Shown: positions 44,165 through 53,211 of the stretch, one piece after another
Numbering within the stretch: the first letter of the stretch is position 1
Layout: every line of letters starts with the position of its first letter
Assembly (NCBI RefSeq): GCF_026625785.1
Contig: NZ_CP113063.1
Coordinates: 1,116,001-1,180,000, forward strand
Reading direction: 5' to 3'
Origin: Gordonia sp. SL306
GTDB lineage: Bacteria; Actinomycetota; Actinomycetes; Mycobacteriales; Mycobacteriaceae
Length of the DNA: 64,000 bases
The notes under the pieces: generated by a model
The model's input: the letters and a program-made list of their open reading frames with translations, nothing else
Told to the model about the DNA's origin: nothing
Databases searched by the model: none
Position numbers and translations under genes: made by a program

Positions 44165-45990
44165 CCCTTCTCGACCGCCGTTGCCGGCAGCGGGTCGTCC
44201 TCGACGTCGGCGGGGCGGCCGGTGCGCAACCGGTTGTCGATGTAATTCACGAGGTGTGTGAGGGGAATCGTCAGGACGAGATAGACGATGCCCGCCGCCA
44301 CCAGCGGCGAAAGGTTGCCGGTCTGCGCGTTGAGGTCTCGGCCGACCGCGAACAGCTCTCGTTGACTGGCCAGCAGGCCGAGGAAGTAGACCAGCGAACT
44401 GTCCTTGATCAGGCTGATGAACTGATTCATCAGCGCCGGTAGGACGCGCCGCACACCCTGTGGGATCACGACGAGCCGCATCGACTGCCGATAGCTGAAA
44501 CCGATGGCGCGCGAGGCCTCCATCTGCCCGTCGTCGACGCTCTGGATACCCGATCGGAAGATCTCGCCGATGTAGGCGGCGGCGAGCAGTGCCAACGCGA
44601 CGGCGCCGAGCCAATAGGGGTTGTTCCCGGTGAGGTTCTTGACCACCGGGCCCACCCCGAGACCGACGAGCAGAATCACCACCACTGCGGGCAGACCGCG
44701 GAAGATGTCGGTGTACACACGGGCCGGCCAGCGCAGCCATCGCGAGCGGGAGATGCCGGCGACGGCCAGCAGCATGCCGAGGATGGTGCCGAGGACACCG
44801 GACACGAGCGACAGGATCAGGGTGTTGACCAGTCCGGTCTTGATCAGGTCGGGGAAGGACTCCCGGTAGAGGTCCCAGTTGAAGAACGTGCTGCCCAGCT
44901 GGGCGAAGGTGCCCTTCGGTGCGGTCGACTCCTCCGCCTTCCCCGCGTTCTCGGCTTCGTTCTCCTTGGCGATGGCGGCGAAATCCGGCAGTTTCGGCTC
45001 GGGTGCGGCCTTGCTGCCGGGCTTCCAGCCGTCCGGCAGTTCACGCGGCACCCAGTCGGTGTAGAGCTTCGCATAGGTGCCGTCGGCGATGATGGCGTCG
45101 AGTCCGGAGTTGAGCGCCGCGACGAGTTCCGGTTTGTTCTTGCCGACCGCCCAGGCGACGAAGTTGTTGACACTGAAGGTGTTCTCGACGATGGCGGTGC
45201 CGTCACCGTCCTTCACCGCTCCCTCCGCCTGCTGCGAGGGGGCCACCCAGGCGTCGATCTGGCCGCTCTTCAGGTTCGCGTACGCGGTCGCATAGTCGGG
45301 GAACTTCACCGGGTCGAGCTTGAGCGTGTTGATCACGTAGTCGTCCTGGACGGTGCCCTGGACGACGCCGATCCTGGTGGAGTCACTCAGGTCCGAGAAG
45401 CCCTTGATCGATCCGCTCGTCGGTGCGACCAGCGAGAAATAGCCGAAGTCGTAGCCGTTGGTGAAGTCGACCGTCTTGCGTCGCTCGTCGGTGGTGGTGA
45501 TCGACGACGACCCCACGTCGAACCGGTTGTTGGCGACCTGCGAGAGCAGTCCGGCGAACTCGGTCCCGGAGAACTGGATCTGCAGGCCGAGCTTGGCCGC
45601 GACCGCCTTGAGCAGCTCGTTGTCGAAGCCGGTGAAGACGCCCTGCCCGTTCACACAGATGCTGGGGCCGGCGTCGGACAGGGTGCCGACCGAGATCGTG
45701 CCGGGTTTCAGCAGGCCGAGAGCGTTGGTGTCGATCTGGTCGACCGGGGTCGTGGTGGCGGTGGTGTAGCGGTCCTCGCCGCCCTGATCCGCCGCCGCCA
45801 TGTTGGTCGGGGCCGCCGATGCCGACGCCGCACCGGCAGGCGTACAACTGTCCGGCGGCGCGGCGGCAGCGCGAGGAGCAGGGCCCCCGACGGCGGCCAT
45901 CAGTCCGATGATGGCCACGACCACCAGGAATGCCAGGTGGCGGACCGGTCTGGGAGCGGAGCGAGCCGAAGCCGGACGGGTGGCAGTCAC
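44161..45990 (-). CDS. Fused substrate-binding protein and permease of polar amino acid importer
   Basis: A 609-aa protein. A cleavable or anchor segment ([21 protein letters not shown]) is followed by an SBP_bac_3 domain (~75-315: ...[59 protein letters not shown]). A Lys/Glu/Ala linker leads to a HisM/GlnP-like permease (~375-590) with [15 protein letters not shown] and [28 protein letters not shown], the ATPase-contact loop. Such fusions are known in Gram-positives and tether the receptor to its channel. It is coupled to glnQ. Confidence 0.92.
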   Translation of the reverse strand: MTATRPASARSAPRPVRHLAFLVVVAIIGLMAAVGGPAPRAAAAPPDSCTPAGAASASAAPTNMAAADQGGEDRYTTATTTPVDQIDTNALGLLKPGTISVGTLSDAGPSICVNGQGVFTGFDNELLKAVAAKLGLQIQFSGTEFAGLLSQVANNRFDVGSSSITTTDERRKTVDFTNGYDFGYFSLVAPTSGSIKGFSDLSDSTRIGVVQGTVQDDYVINTLKLDPVKFPDYATAYANLKSGQIDAWVAPSQQAEGAVKDGDGTAIVENTFSVNNFVAWAVGKNKPELVAALNSGLDAIIADGTYAKLYTDWVPRELPDGWKPGSKAAPEPKLPDFAAIAKENEAENAGKAEESTAPKGTFAQLGSTFFNWDLYRESFPDLIKTGLVNTLILSLVSGVLGTILGMLLAVAGISRSRWLRWPARVYTDIFRGLPAVVVILLVGLGVGPVVKNLTGNNPYWLGAVALALLAAAYIGEIFRSGIQSVDDGQMEASRAIGFSYRQSMRLVVIPQGVRRVLPALMNQFISLIKDSSLVYFLGLLASQRELFAVGRDLNAQTGNLSPLVAAGIVYLVLTIPLTHLVNYIDNRLRTGRPADVEDDPLPATAVEKG

Positions 45991-46061
45991 CTCAGCACAT
46001 TAGCGAGCGATGACGGCGAACACCCAACACTTCCGCTCATCGCTGCGCGAAACCCCCGGTG

Positions 46062-46337
46062 TCAGACCGACCCCTGTGCCGCCATCCGCGCCCGCACCTC
46101 GGGACGACGCAGCGGTGGCACGGTCTTGGGCGGCTGCCGCCGCTCGGGCAACACGTCGAGCAGCGCGTGGGTGGCCTCGGTGACCTGCTGCACGGCCAGC
46201 TCGAAGGCCTCGACGTTGGCCGACGACGGATGTCGGATGCCACTCACCTTGCGGATGTACTGGCGGGCCGCTGCCTCGATCTCCTCGTCGGTCGCCGCGG
46301 GCTCCAGACCACGCAGCTCGGTGATGTTGCGGCACAT
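46062..46337 (-). CDS. DUF2277 protein
   Basis: A 91-aa protein matching DUF2277: MCRNITELRGLEPAATDEEI at the start, then AARQYIRKVSGIRHPSSANVEAFELAV and a DVLPER tail. Function is unknown; the conserved CRNI start hints at a metal or redox role. ATG 46337 is set by AGGAG and by the family start; upstream in-frame codons run through an interspersed repeat. Confidence 0.85.
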   Translation of the reverse strand: MCRNITELRGLEPAATDEEIEAAARQYIRKVSGIRHPSSANVEAFELAVQQVTEATHALLDVLPERRQPPKTVPPLRRPEVRARMAAQGSV

Positions 46338-46348
46338 GGTGGGCTCCT

Positions 46349-46392
46349 GGTCTCGATACGTCTCCTCGCTTCGCTCGTCGACCACTCGACCA
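46349..46392. repeat. Partial copy of GGTCTCGATACG interspersed repeat
   Basis: GGTCTCGATACG at 46349 is followed by CTCGCTTCGCTCG and TCGACCACTCGACC. The same opening heads the longer palindromic element at 53212-53327. Here only one arm is present and it contributes spacing between the quinone oxidoreductase stop and the DUF2277 ribosome site. Confidence 0.6.
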
Positions 46393-46405
46393 GCGGACAA
46401 GGTGT

Positions 46406-47374
46406 TCAGTCAGCGATCTTGACGACCGCTTTCCCCAGGATCCGCCCTTCGGCCAGATCGGTCAACGCCTTGGGCAGTTCGTCGAGCGAATAGGTGACGT
46501 TGACCTGCGGCTGGAGACCTGCGGCGATCATCTCGGCCAGTTCGTCGTGCAGCATCTCCGGCACTCCGGGATGGGTTCGCACGTACTCGCCCCACGCGGC
46601 GCCGACGACGGAGATGTTGCGGAACAGCACCCGGTTGAGCTTGACCGTCGGGATACCGCCCGCAGCGAAACCGATGACCACATAGCGCCCGTCGGGGGCG
46701 ACCTGACGCAGCGCCTCGTCGAAGACCTCTCCGCCCGAGGGGTCGATCATGACGTCCACGCCTTCGGGTGCGACCTCCCGGAGCTTGTCGCCCCAACCAT
46801 CTTCGAGCGCGACGATCTCGTCGGCACCCGTGCTGCGCAGCAGCTCCTCGGCGCCCTTGCGATGGACGATGGCGATCACCTTGGCGCCCATCGCCTTTGC
46901 CACCATGATCGACGCGGTACCGACGCCGCCCGCAGCGCCGAGGACACCGACGATCTCGCCGGGCGCGGTCTGTGCGCGGAGCTTCAGCGCGAACAACGCC
47001 GTCTGGTAGTTGATGCCCATCGCCGCACCCTGGTCGAAGGACAGCCCCTCTGGTAGCGGCAACAACTGCTCGGGCGCCGCGGCGACCTGCTCGGCGAAAC
47101 CGCCGACGATGGACGCCACCAGCACCTTGTCGCCCGCCTTCACCGACGAGCCGGCAGGAGCCTCGCGGACCACGCCCGCCACCTCGGTACCCGGGGTGAA
47201 GGGCGTCGGCATGCGCAGCTGATATTTGCCCTGACTCATCAGGAGGTCGGGGAAGCAGACACCACACGACTTGATGTCGACGAGGACCTGTCCGTCGGCC
47301 GGCGTCGGGTCGGCGACGTCGGTCAGTTCCAGTCCAGCGGGTCCCGTCTCGGCGGTGAGCACTTGTGCTTTCAT
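46406..47374 (-). CDS. NADPH:quinone oxidoreductase-like medium-chain dehydrogenase
   Basis: A 322-aa zinc-independent MDR. It begins MKAQVLTAETGPAGLELTDV and has the NADPH-binding VLGAAGGVGTASIMVAKAMGAKVIAI (about 145-170) plus VDVMIDPSGGEVFDEALR. Cys residues in SCGVCFPDLL are not in a zinc-site context. Relatives reduce quinones, enones or enoyl thioesters. A divergent methyltransferase gene starts 50 bases away. DUF2277 follows after the repeat and may be cotranscribed. Confidence 0.88.
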   Translation of the reverse strand: MKAQVLTAETGPAGLELTDVADPTPADGQVLVDIKSCGVCFPDLLMSQGKYQLRMPTPFTPGTEVAGVVREAPAGSSVKAGDKVLVASIVGGFAEQVAAAPEQLLPLPEGLSFDQGAAMGINYQTALFALKLRAQTAPGEIVGVLGAAGGVGTASIMVAKAMGAKVIAIVHRKGAEELLRSTGADEIVALEDGWGDKLREVAPEGVDVMIDPSGGEVFDEALRQVAPDGRYVVIGFAAGGIPTVKLNRVLFRNISVVGAAWGEYVRTHPGVPEMLHDELAEMIAAGLQPQVNVTYSLDELPKALTDLAEGRILGKAVVKIAD

Positions 47375-47423
47375 ACGGCTCACCCTACGCGGCCGGCAAT
47401 ATCGACCGGATAGGATCAGCGGT

Positions 47424-48113
47424 ATGACTGCATCGTCGGCAAGGACGCCGAACGCACCATCGCCGGAGCGTCTCAAAGTGGCCGAAGAGGCCCCCGGATT
47501 CATGCCGCTCGACGAGGCACAGACACTTTTCGAGATCGCGGGAGAGTATCTGGCCCAGCCGAATTCGACTCGAGTCGGAATCGAGATCGGCACCTACTGT
47601 GGCAAATCCACCGTCTTCCTCGGCGCGGCCGCCGAACACTACGGGGCGACCATCGTGACGGTCGATCATCATCGTGGCTCCGAGGAGCACCAGCCCGGCT
47701 GGGAGTACCACGACAAGTCCCTCGTCGACCCGCACACCGGGACGCTCGACACCTCGACGCGCTTCCGCCGGACCATGTACGACGCGGGCCTCGAGAACAC
47801 CGTGATCGGCATGCTCGCAGGGTCGGCCATCGCCGCGAAGGTGTGGGGCAAGCCTGCCGACTTCGTGTTCATCGACGGTGGCCACAGCATGCAGGCCGCG
47901 CAGAACGACCTCGACGGCTGGGCGCCCTGGGTGCGCATCGGCGGCGCCCTGCTCATCCACGACGTGTTCCCGAACCCGGAGGACGGCGGACGGCCGCCCT
48001 ACGAGATCTATCGTCAGGCGCTGGCCACCGGGCAGTTCACCGAGGTGCGGGCCGAGGGCTCGCTGCGCGTGCTCCGTCGCGACGGCGGCGAGGTCGGCAC
48101 CCCCCTCGGCTGA
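47424..48113 (+). CDS. Class I SAM-dependent methyltransferase
   Basis: A 229-aa methyltransferase of the Methyltransf_24-like type. Motif I is GIEIGTYCGKSTVFLGAAA (about residue 52), motif II TIVTVDHHRGSEEHQP, and PADFVFIDGGHS (about 150) carries the acidic pair typical of O-methyltransferases or cephalosporin-hydroxylase-like folds. The C-terminus is WVRIGGALLIHDVFPNPEDGG. The substrate is unknown. It is monocistronic and ends at a strong hairpin. Confidence 0.82.
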   Translation: MTASSARTPNAPSPERLKVAEEAPGFMPLDEAQTLFEIAGEYLAQPNSTRVGIEIGTYCGKSTVFLGAAAEHYGATIVTVDHHRGSEEHQPGWEYHDKSLVDPHTGTLDTSTRFRRTMYDAGLENTVIGMLAGSAIAAKVWGKPADFVFIDGGHSMQAAQNDLDGWAPWVRIGGALLIHDVFPNPEDGGRPPYEIYRQALATGQFTEVRAEGSLRVLRRDGGEVGTPLG

Positions 48114-48136
48114 CCCCACCCCACCCCGGTCCCGCC

Positions 48137-48224
48137 CCGCCCCCCGTTCGTCCCCCGGGTATCACTTCGCCCACCGCAAGCACGCGGAGGACGAGACCAT
48201 ACCCGGGGGACGAACGGGGGGCGG
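48137..48224. terminator. Perfect 26-bp-arm hairpin
   Basis: Arms at 48137-48162 and 48199-48224 are exactly complementary over 26 bp (containing CGTTCGTCCCCCGGGTAT on the left), with a 36-nt loop. It lies between the convergent methyltransferase and DUF559 genes and is well placed as a bidirectional terminator. The core GTTCGTCCCCCGGGT recurs in the element at 49275-49344, suggesting a dispersed repeat family. Confidence 0.8.
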
Positions 48225-48233
48225 AGGATGCCG

Positions 48234-49198
48234 TCACCGGAGGATGCCGGCGGCTCGGAGGGCTGCGATCACCCTGGCGTGGAGAATTCTGGGGCGCATG
48301 GAATCCGACCATGTCCATCGGACGACCAGCGGTCCCGTCGCGCGGATCGCATCCTCGCGGAGTTTCTCCTCATAGATGACGTCCTCGGGCAGCGGGTCCC
48401 CGAACGGGCTCGACCGGTGATACTTGAGGCGACCGTCGAACTCTCCGACAACTCGGAGCACGCCGTCGACATCCCGCCAGCCGAAGTCGCCGCGCACCGT
48501 CTTGCGTTCCCCCTCGAGGTCCACCGGGATCACGACCTGCAGATCAGGTGTGGGGATCAGTGGGTTCTCGGAGAGCACCAGTCGGCTCACGGACTCACCG
48601 ACGCTCTCTGACAATCCGTTCGCCGAGACCACGGTCGATCGCAGCATCGCAATGCCGTGGTGCCGTCGCAGTTGGTCGACCTGCTCTCCGATCTCTCCCA
48701 TCGTCACGCCGAGGTGCAGACCCGAATCGAGAACGCAGACCCCCTGGGCAAATGTGCCGGTGCGCGCGACGTCGCATATCGCTCGGGCACGCGAGGTGAC
48801 CGGGATGTCGTCGACGATCTCGATATCGGATTCTCTGAGTGCGGCCTGCTGGACGATCCCGCGCTTGATGGTCTTCCCCGTTGTGGCGGAGGTGAAGTGG
48901 ACGGCCGTGAGATCAGGTCTCAGCAGCGGGATGTGATGCATCGCGGCCCCGAGACGTGGCTGGCGGTGCGCTTCGGTCCTCCGTTGAGCGATGCGGCGAT
49001 GACCGTCGCGCGGTATCGCTCGAGTTTGGCGGAATAGCCGTCGGCGGACTCGCCTGAGGTTGGTAGGTAAGCGCCGTGCCAGACGCGTTCCTTGGCCCCG
49101 GTCGTGACGTCACGACGCAGCCCGGCGTCGGTCATGCCCTTGTCCAGCGCGTCGGCCCGGAACACCAGATGTTCGGCGCCGATGTCGAAGTCGTCCAT
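48234..49198 (-). pseudogene. DUF559-type protein (AbiEi-like N-terminus, Vsr-like C-terminus), frameshifted
   Basis: The first 92 codons (from ATG 49198) read as an AbiEi-type winged-helix start (DKGMTDAGLRRDVTTGAKERVWHGAYLPT) and hit a TGA at 48920. The continuation (MHHIPLLRPDLTAVHFTS, VTSRARAICDVART, FGWRDVDGVLRVVGEFDGRLKYHR) is in another frame down to 48234. The frames join at a GGGG run near 48944-48947: one more G restores SHVSGAAMHHIPLL. The C-terminal half has the DUF559/Vsr-endonuclease-like D...EFDG pattern. Such proteins are common in mycolata and relate to toxin-antitoxin or nuclease systems. It could be a true pseudogene or a base error. Confidence 0.75.
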
Positions 49199-49274
49199 GA
49201 CCCGTCATCATGCCGCGATCTCGCGCCGGTGCCCCGAATCCATCCACAGGCCGCATCACCGCCGGCCGCCCCAA

Positions 49275-49344
49275 GTTCCTCCCCCCGATCTTGTTTCGCT
49301 CTCCGACTGCGGCCGGACGAGGAAGCAAGACCCGGGGGACGAAC
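49275..49344. repeat. Imperfect hairpin related to the one at 48137
   Basis: Left arm 49275-49303 (GTTCCTCCCCCCGATCTTG...) and right arm 49316-49344 (...AAGACCCGGGGGACGAAC) pair over most of ~29 bp. The right arm shares ACCCGGGGGACGAAC with the perfect hairpin at 48137-48224. It lies in the 148-bp gap between the DUF559 start and the SDR stop, so related hairpins flank the DUF559 gene. Confidence 0.65.
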
Positions 49345-49346
49345 CG

Positions 49347-50108
49347 TCAGGACATCATCGCCCGCACTTTGCCGAGCACGTCGGGGTAGCGCTGCAGGTG
49401 CGCGCCGCCGTTCACGTCGAAGGCGGCTCCGGTGATCCACGCGGCCTTGTCCGATGCGAGGAACACCGCCATGTCCGCTATCTCCTCCGGACGACCGCTG
49501 CGGCCCAACGGAGTGTTCTCGATGTACTCCTCGGTGAGCCCCGGAACCATCGACAGTCCGGCTGTGAGCGGGGTGTCGACAACGCCGGGCGCGATCGCAT
49601 TGACCCGCACCCGGCGCGGCGCCATCTCCAGCGCGGCCACCTCGACGAGCATCGTGACACCGGCCTTCGACGCACAGTAGGCACCGACACCGTTGCCGGG
49701 CTGACGCCCGTTCAGGGATGAGATCACGGTGATACTGCCGCCCTCGACGACGCGTTGGCCTGCATGTTTGAGCACCAGGAACGACCCGGTGAGGCAGACG
49801 TCGATGGTGGTCTGCCAGTGTTCGAGCGGCAGTTCGGTGATGGCGCCGGGAATCGTCAGACCGGCACAGCTCACGACGGCATGCAGATCCGGTACCGCCT
49901 CGAAGCCCGCGGCCACCGATTCCTCGTCTGTCACGTCCATCGTCACCGCGTTGGTGGTACCGCCGATCTCGTCGGCGGCCGTCCGCGCCGCATCGGCGTT
50001 CACGTCGGCGATGGTGACGGCATATCCCTCGGCGGCCAGCGCCCGCGCGGTCGCCAGACCGATACCCGACGCTCCGCCGACGACAACGGCAGCAGGCGAG
50101 CCGCTCAT
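49347..50108 (-). CDS. Short-chain dehydrogenase in the flavin monooxygenase operon
   Basis: A 253-aa classical SDR with VVVGGASGIGLATARAL, SCAG in place of NNAG, ITVISSLNGRQPG for Ser, YCASKAG for Tyr-Lys and WITGAAFDVNGGAH at the end. It is the third gene of a minus-strand operon, overlapping the hydrolase by 4 bases. It may supply a ketone to, or reduce a product of, the monooxygenase. Confidence 0.9.
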   Translation of the reverse strand: MSGSPAAVVVGGASGIGLATARALAAEGYAVTIADVNADAARTAADEIGGTTNAVTMDVTDEESVAAGFEAVPDLHAVVSCAGLTIPGAITELPLEHWQTTIDVCLTGSFLVLKHAGQRVVEGGSITVISSLNGRQPGNGVGAYCASKAGVTMLVEVAALEMAPRRVRVNAIAPGVVDTPLTAGLSMVPGLTEEYIENTPLGRSGRPEEIADMAVFLASDKAAWITGAAFDVNGGAHLQRYPDVLGKVRAMMS

Positions 50109-51052
50109 GAGTCACCGCCCGTGGCGGCCGTCTCGGCTGCGGGCGCGAGGTGTGCGGTCAGGAATGACAGTTGATGCGCGACAGCGGGTTCGAACCAGTC
50201 CTTGCCCGCGAAGACGTCGAAGTGATCGCACGGGTAGTGTCGCACCTCGGCGCGCGCCTTGAATCCCGCCTTCGCCGCGGCGTGGGGTGGTGCGCCCTGA
50301 TCGAAGTCGGCGATCTGCATCAGGACCGGCGCGGTGATCGCATCGGCAGACTTGTCGGCGCGGAAGTTGCCGAGTTCCAATCCGATCGACGCGTCCACCT
50401 CGTTGCGCCACGACGGACCGGCGATCGCGAGATAGTCCTCGTAGAAGCCCGGCGACGTCAGCGCGGCCTTCTCTCCCGGCCTCCCGACCACCGGCATCAT
50501 CGTCGGCGGCCGTCCCATCTTGCCTGCAAGGGCGCTGCCGATCCCGACGACGGTCGATCGCGCCATCCCACCCGCACCGACCTGTGGATAGTGGTGAACT
50601 CCTGCCGCGAGACCGTTGACGAGCGGCACCATCGCGATCACGGCGCAGATGTCGGACCGGTCTGCGGCCACGACCAGCGTGTGACCACCGGATTGCGAGA
50701 CGCCCCAGAGGATGACGCGCTCGGGGTCGACCCCCTCCTGACGCTTGGCCGCGACGATCGCCGCGCGATAGTCATCGGCTTGTCCGGCCATCGAGATCCG
50801 TTGTCGTGGTTCGCCACCCGACAAGCCGAATCCTCGATAGTCGAAGGCGAACACCGCGAGTCCGGCGTCGGCGAGGCGCTGCGCGTAGGGCTCGAGACCG
50901 GAGTCCTTGGTGCCGGCGAACCCGTGTGCCATCACCACCACGGGCCGACCCGCCGGGGTGTCGAACTCTGACGAGTCAGAGCCCGGGAAATACCAGGCGT
51001 CACAGCCTGTTCCGTGGGAATCGAAGGTGATGGTCGTCCTGGTCGTCGTCAC
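50105..51052 (-). CDS. Alpha/beta hydrolase
   Basis: A 315-aa alpha/beta hydrolase. The oxyanion segment is VVVMAHGFAGTKDSGLE, FAFDYRGFGLSGGEPRQ follows, and the nucleophile elbow is VILWGVSQSGGHTLVVAA (GVSQS). Acid and base fit VLMQIADFDQGAP and HYPCDHFDVFAG. It overlaps both neighbours by 4 bases (ATGA). In a Baeyer-Villiger-type route it would hydrolyse the ester or lactone formed by the monooxygenase; that link is inference. Confidence 0.88.
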   Translation of the reverse strand: MTTTRTTITFDSHGTGCDAWYFPGSDSSEFDTPAGRPVVVMAHGFAGTKDSGLEPYAQRLADAGLAVFAFDYRGFGLSGGEPRQRISMAGQADDYRAAIVAAKRQEGVDPERVILWGVSQSGGHTLVVAADRSDICAVIAMVPLVNGLAAGVHHYPQVGAGGMARSTVVGIGSALAGKMGRPPTMMPVVGRPGEKAALTSPGFYEDYLAIAGPSWRNEVDASIGLELGNFRADKSADAITAPVLMQIADFDQGAPPHAAAKAGFKARAEVRHYPCDHFDVFAGKDWFEPAVAHQLSFLTAHLAPAAETAATGGDS

Positions 51053-52452
51053 TGCGGACCTCCCGGTGCGGCCGCGGCGGCGACCATCGGCTCGTCATGC
51101 TCCTCGACCCGGGCCCATGCAGGCGCGCCCTGAACCCTGGCGCGACCGAGACCCGCCGGGATCTCCTTGGCGCGGATGTTGTGTTCGTAGAGGTAATGGT
51201 CGAGTTGCTGGGTGTGCCGGGGCCGGTCGAGCATGTGACCGGTGAAGAACTGCTGATCCTCGGCGATCACCCGATGCATCTCCGGCTCCGACGGCAGGCG
51301 ATACCGCCCGACGGCGTAGGCGCCGAGCAGTCGTGCCTGACATTCGACGAACGGGAACAGTGTCGGGGTCGCTTGCGCGAACCCGGCGAACACGAGATCG
51401 TCGATGCCCGGGTAGAACATTCGCTTGTACAGATCGATCCGATTGTCCGGTGCGCTGATGAAGTCCGGATCGAAGAACGGGAAGGTGATGTTGTAACCCG
51501 TTGCGTAGATGATGATGTCGAAGTCGTCGGAAGTACCGTCCTCGAAATGGACGGTGTCACCGTCGAACCGCGCGATGTTGGGCTTCGGGATCACGTCACC
51601 CGAGCCGAGGCGCAGCGGCAGCTCCACCGACTGCGTCGGATGCGCCTCGAAGAACTTGTGATTCGGCGTCGGCAGTCCGAAGTCCTCCGGACGTCCAGCG
51701 GTCATCGGCTGCATGACCTGCATGAATTTCCGCTGCCACGAGAACGGGATGTACGGCGAGGTGTGGTAGTACCGGTCGGCCGGTTTGCCGGCGAAGTACT
51801 TCGGCACGATCCAGGCGCCCGATCGCGTCGACAATGTCAGCTTGTTGCCGAGCGCCTTCGACGACAGCTCAACCGCGATGTCGGCGGCGCTGTTCCCGAG
51901 ACCGACAACCAGAATCCGCTTGTCCGAGAACTCGTGCGGGGTCTTCGGATCGATGTAGTGGTGCGCATGCATGGTGGTCCCGGCGAACTCGCCGGGGAAC
52001 TCGGGAAACCTCGGGTCCCAGTGGTGTCCGTTCGCGACCACCAGGAGGTCGAACCGGCGTCGACCGCCCCGTTGGGTCTCGAGTTCCCACCCCCCGCCGT
52101 CGAGCCGACGGGCATGGGTGACACCGTTCTCGAACTCGATGTTGTCGAGCAACCCGAACGCCTGCGCGTAGGAGTCGAGATAGCGCTTGATCTCTGAGTG
52201 ATGCGGGAAGTCGGGGTACTCATCGGGCATCGGGAAGTCACGGAACGACAGCTGATGCTTGGACGTGTCGATGTGCAGTGAGCGGTATGCGCTGCTGTGA
52301 CCGTTCGGGTTGCCGAACGCCCAGTTCCCACCGATCCGGTCAGACGATTCGAAGCAGGTGTACGGCACGCCGTAGTCGGCGAGCATCTTTCCGGACGTGA
52401 GACCGCTGATCCCTGCCCCGATGACCGCGGTACGCGGTAGATATGTGCTCAT
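51049..52452 (-). CDS. Flavin-containing monooxygenase (FMO type)
   Basis: A 467-aa class B flavoprotein monooxygenase. FAD motif VIGAGISGLTSG is N-terminal. The FMO fingerprint FAGTTMHAHHY fits FxGxxxHxxxY rather than the BVMO FxGxxxHxxxW. The NADPH motif is ILVVGLGNSAADIAVE, and IIYATGYNITFPF is the late ATGY motif. FMOs oxidise N or S atoms and some perform Baeyer-Villiger oxidation. It is the first gene of the operon, under control of palindromes at 52483-52554, divergent from TetR. Confidence 0.9.
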   Translation of the reverse strand: MSTYLPRTAVIGAGISGLTSGKMLADYGVPYTCFESSDRIGGNWAFGNPNGHSSAYRSLHIDTSKHQLSFRDFPMPDEYPDFPHHSEIKRYLDSYAQAFGLLDNIEFENGVTHARRLDGGGWELETQRGGRRRFDLLVVANGHHWDPRFPEFPGEFAGTTMHAHHYIDPKTPHEFSDKRILVVGLGNSAADIAVELSSKALGNKLTLSTRSGAWIVPKYFAGKPADRYYHTSPYIPFSWQRKFMQVMQPMTAGRPEDFGLPTPNHKFFEAHPTQSVELPLRLGSGDVIPKPNIARFDGDTVHFEDGTSDDFDIIIYATGYNITFPFFDPDFISAPDNRIDLYKRMFYPGIDDLVFAGFAQATPTLFPFVECQARLLGAYAVGRYRLPSEPEMHRVIAEDQQFFTGHMLDRPRHTQQLDHYLYEHNIRAKEIPAGLGRARVQGAPAWARVEEHDEPMVAAAAAPGGPQ

Positions 52453-52482
52453 GGTTCCTCGCCTGAGTTGCCCGCATACCGG

Positions 52483-52514
52483 GCGGTAGACAGATTATTC
52501 ATTCTGTCTACCGC
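52483..52514. promoter_or_regulatory. Primary TetR operator, 12-bp perfect arms
   Basis: GCGGTAGACAGA (52483-52494) and TCTGTCTACCGC (52503-52514) are perfectly complementary with an 8-nt spacer. The site is 31 bases upstream of the monooxygenase ATG, between it and the TetR gene, and is AT-rich at its centre. It is almost certainly the operator for the adjacent TetR. Confidence 0.8.
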
Positions 52515-52529
52515 ATTTCGACGCCAGGG

Positions 52530-52554
52530 TAAACAGAATCCGGAATTTGTCTAC
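52530..52554. promoter_or_regulatory. Secondary TetR operator
   Basis: Half-sites GTAAACAGA (52530-52538) and TTTGTCTAC (52546-52554) repeat the GTAGACA unit of the main operator with 7 of 9 symmetric positions. It lies ~20 bases before the TetR GTG, so it probably mediates autorepression. Confidence 0.6.
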
Positions 52555-52574
52555 AGATTTGCTAGGGTGCGAAC

Positions 52575-53192
52575 GTGAGCGAGGCACCGACGAATCCGCA
52601 ACCGACGGGCTCCGTCACTGCCCGACTCCTCGACGCGTGCGAGAAGCTGCTCGCCGAGAAGGGAATCCGCTCGACCACCATGCAGGAGGTCGCGGAGACG
52701 GCCGGGGTGTCCCGGGCCTGGCTCTATCGACACTTCCCGGACAAGTCCACGCTCATCGGCGCCGCGATCGTGCGGCTCAACGAATCGTTCTGGGGTGACG
52801 CCGTCGCCGAACTCGAGGCAATCGACGGCCTCGATCGGCAGGTGAGTGCAGGCGTACGCATCGGCCGTGGCGCCTACGACGATCCCGGAACGCTGCTGAT
52901 GCGGTTGCGGACCACCGAACCCGACGAATTCGCAGCGTGCGCCGGCGCCGGAGTTGCCGGCCTGATACCCGACCTGGCAGCCTTCTGGCGCCCGTTCATC
53001 GACGCCGCCGCCGAGCGCGGCGAGATCCATCCCGATCACGATCTCGACGAGGTGTCCGAATGGGTCGCGCGGGTGCTGATCAGTCTGGGCACCGTCCCCG
53101 GCGACGCGGTCGATCCCGATGACGCCGACGCGGTGCTGCGTCAGGTTCGGCGGTATCTGATGCCGGGGTTGCGGGCATCTCCGGGTCAGTGA
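52575..53192 (+). CDS. TetR-family repressor of the monooxygenase operon
   Basis: A 205-aa TetR regulator starting at GTG 52575. The HTH is TTMQEVAETAGVSRAWLYRHFPDKSTL (about residues 34-60). No Shine-Dalgarno is visible, but TAGGGT lies just upstream, so the transcript may be leaderless. Two palindromes between it and the monooxygenase operon fit a TetR controlling divergent promoters. The inducer is likely the monooxygenase substrate. Confidence 0.9.
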   Translation: MSEAPTNPQPTGSVTARLLDACEKLLAEKGIRSTTMQEVAETAGVSRAWLYRHFPDKSTLIGAAIVRLNESFWGDAVAELEAIDGLDRQVSAGVRIGRGAYDDPGTLLMRLRTTEPDEFAACAGAGVAGLIPDLAAFWRPFIDAAAERGEIHPDHDLDEVSEWVARVLISLGTVPGDAVDPDDADAVLRQVRRYLMPGLRASPGQ

Positions 53193-53211
53193 ATAGGCAT
53201 GTGGCGCAAGT

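Noticed and set aside
43406..44740. 444-aa form of GlnQ
   Set aside because: The first 192 codons are an Arg-rich shadow of the permease gene; the ATPase starts at 44164 with an ATGA overlap.
46406..52452. Prophage or genomic island
   Set aside because: Despite repeats and a broken DUF559 gene, there is no integrase, transposase, tRNA attachment site or phage structural gene.
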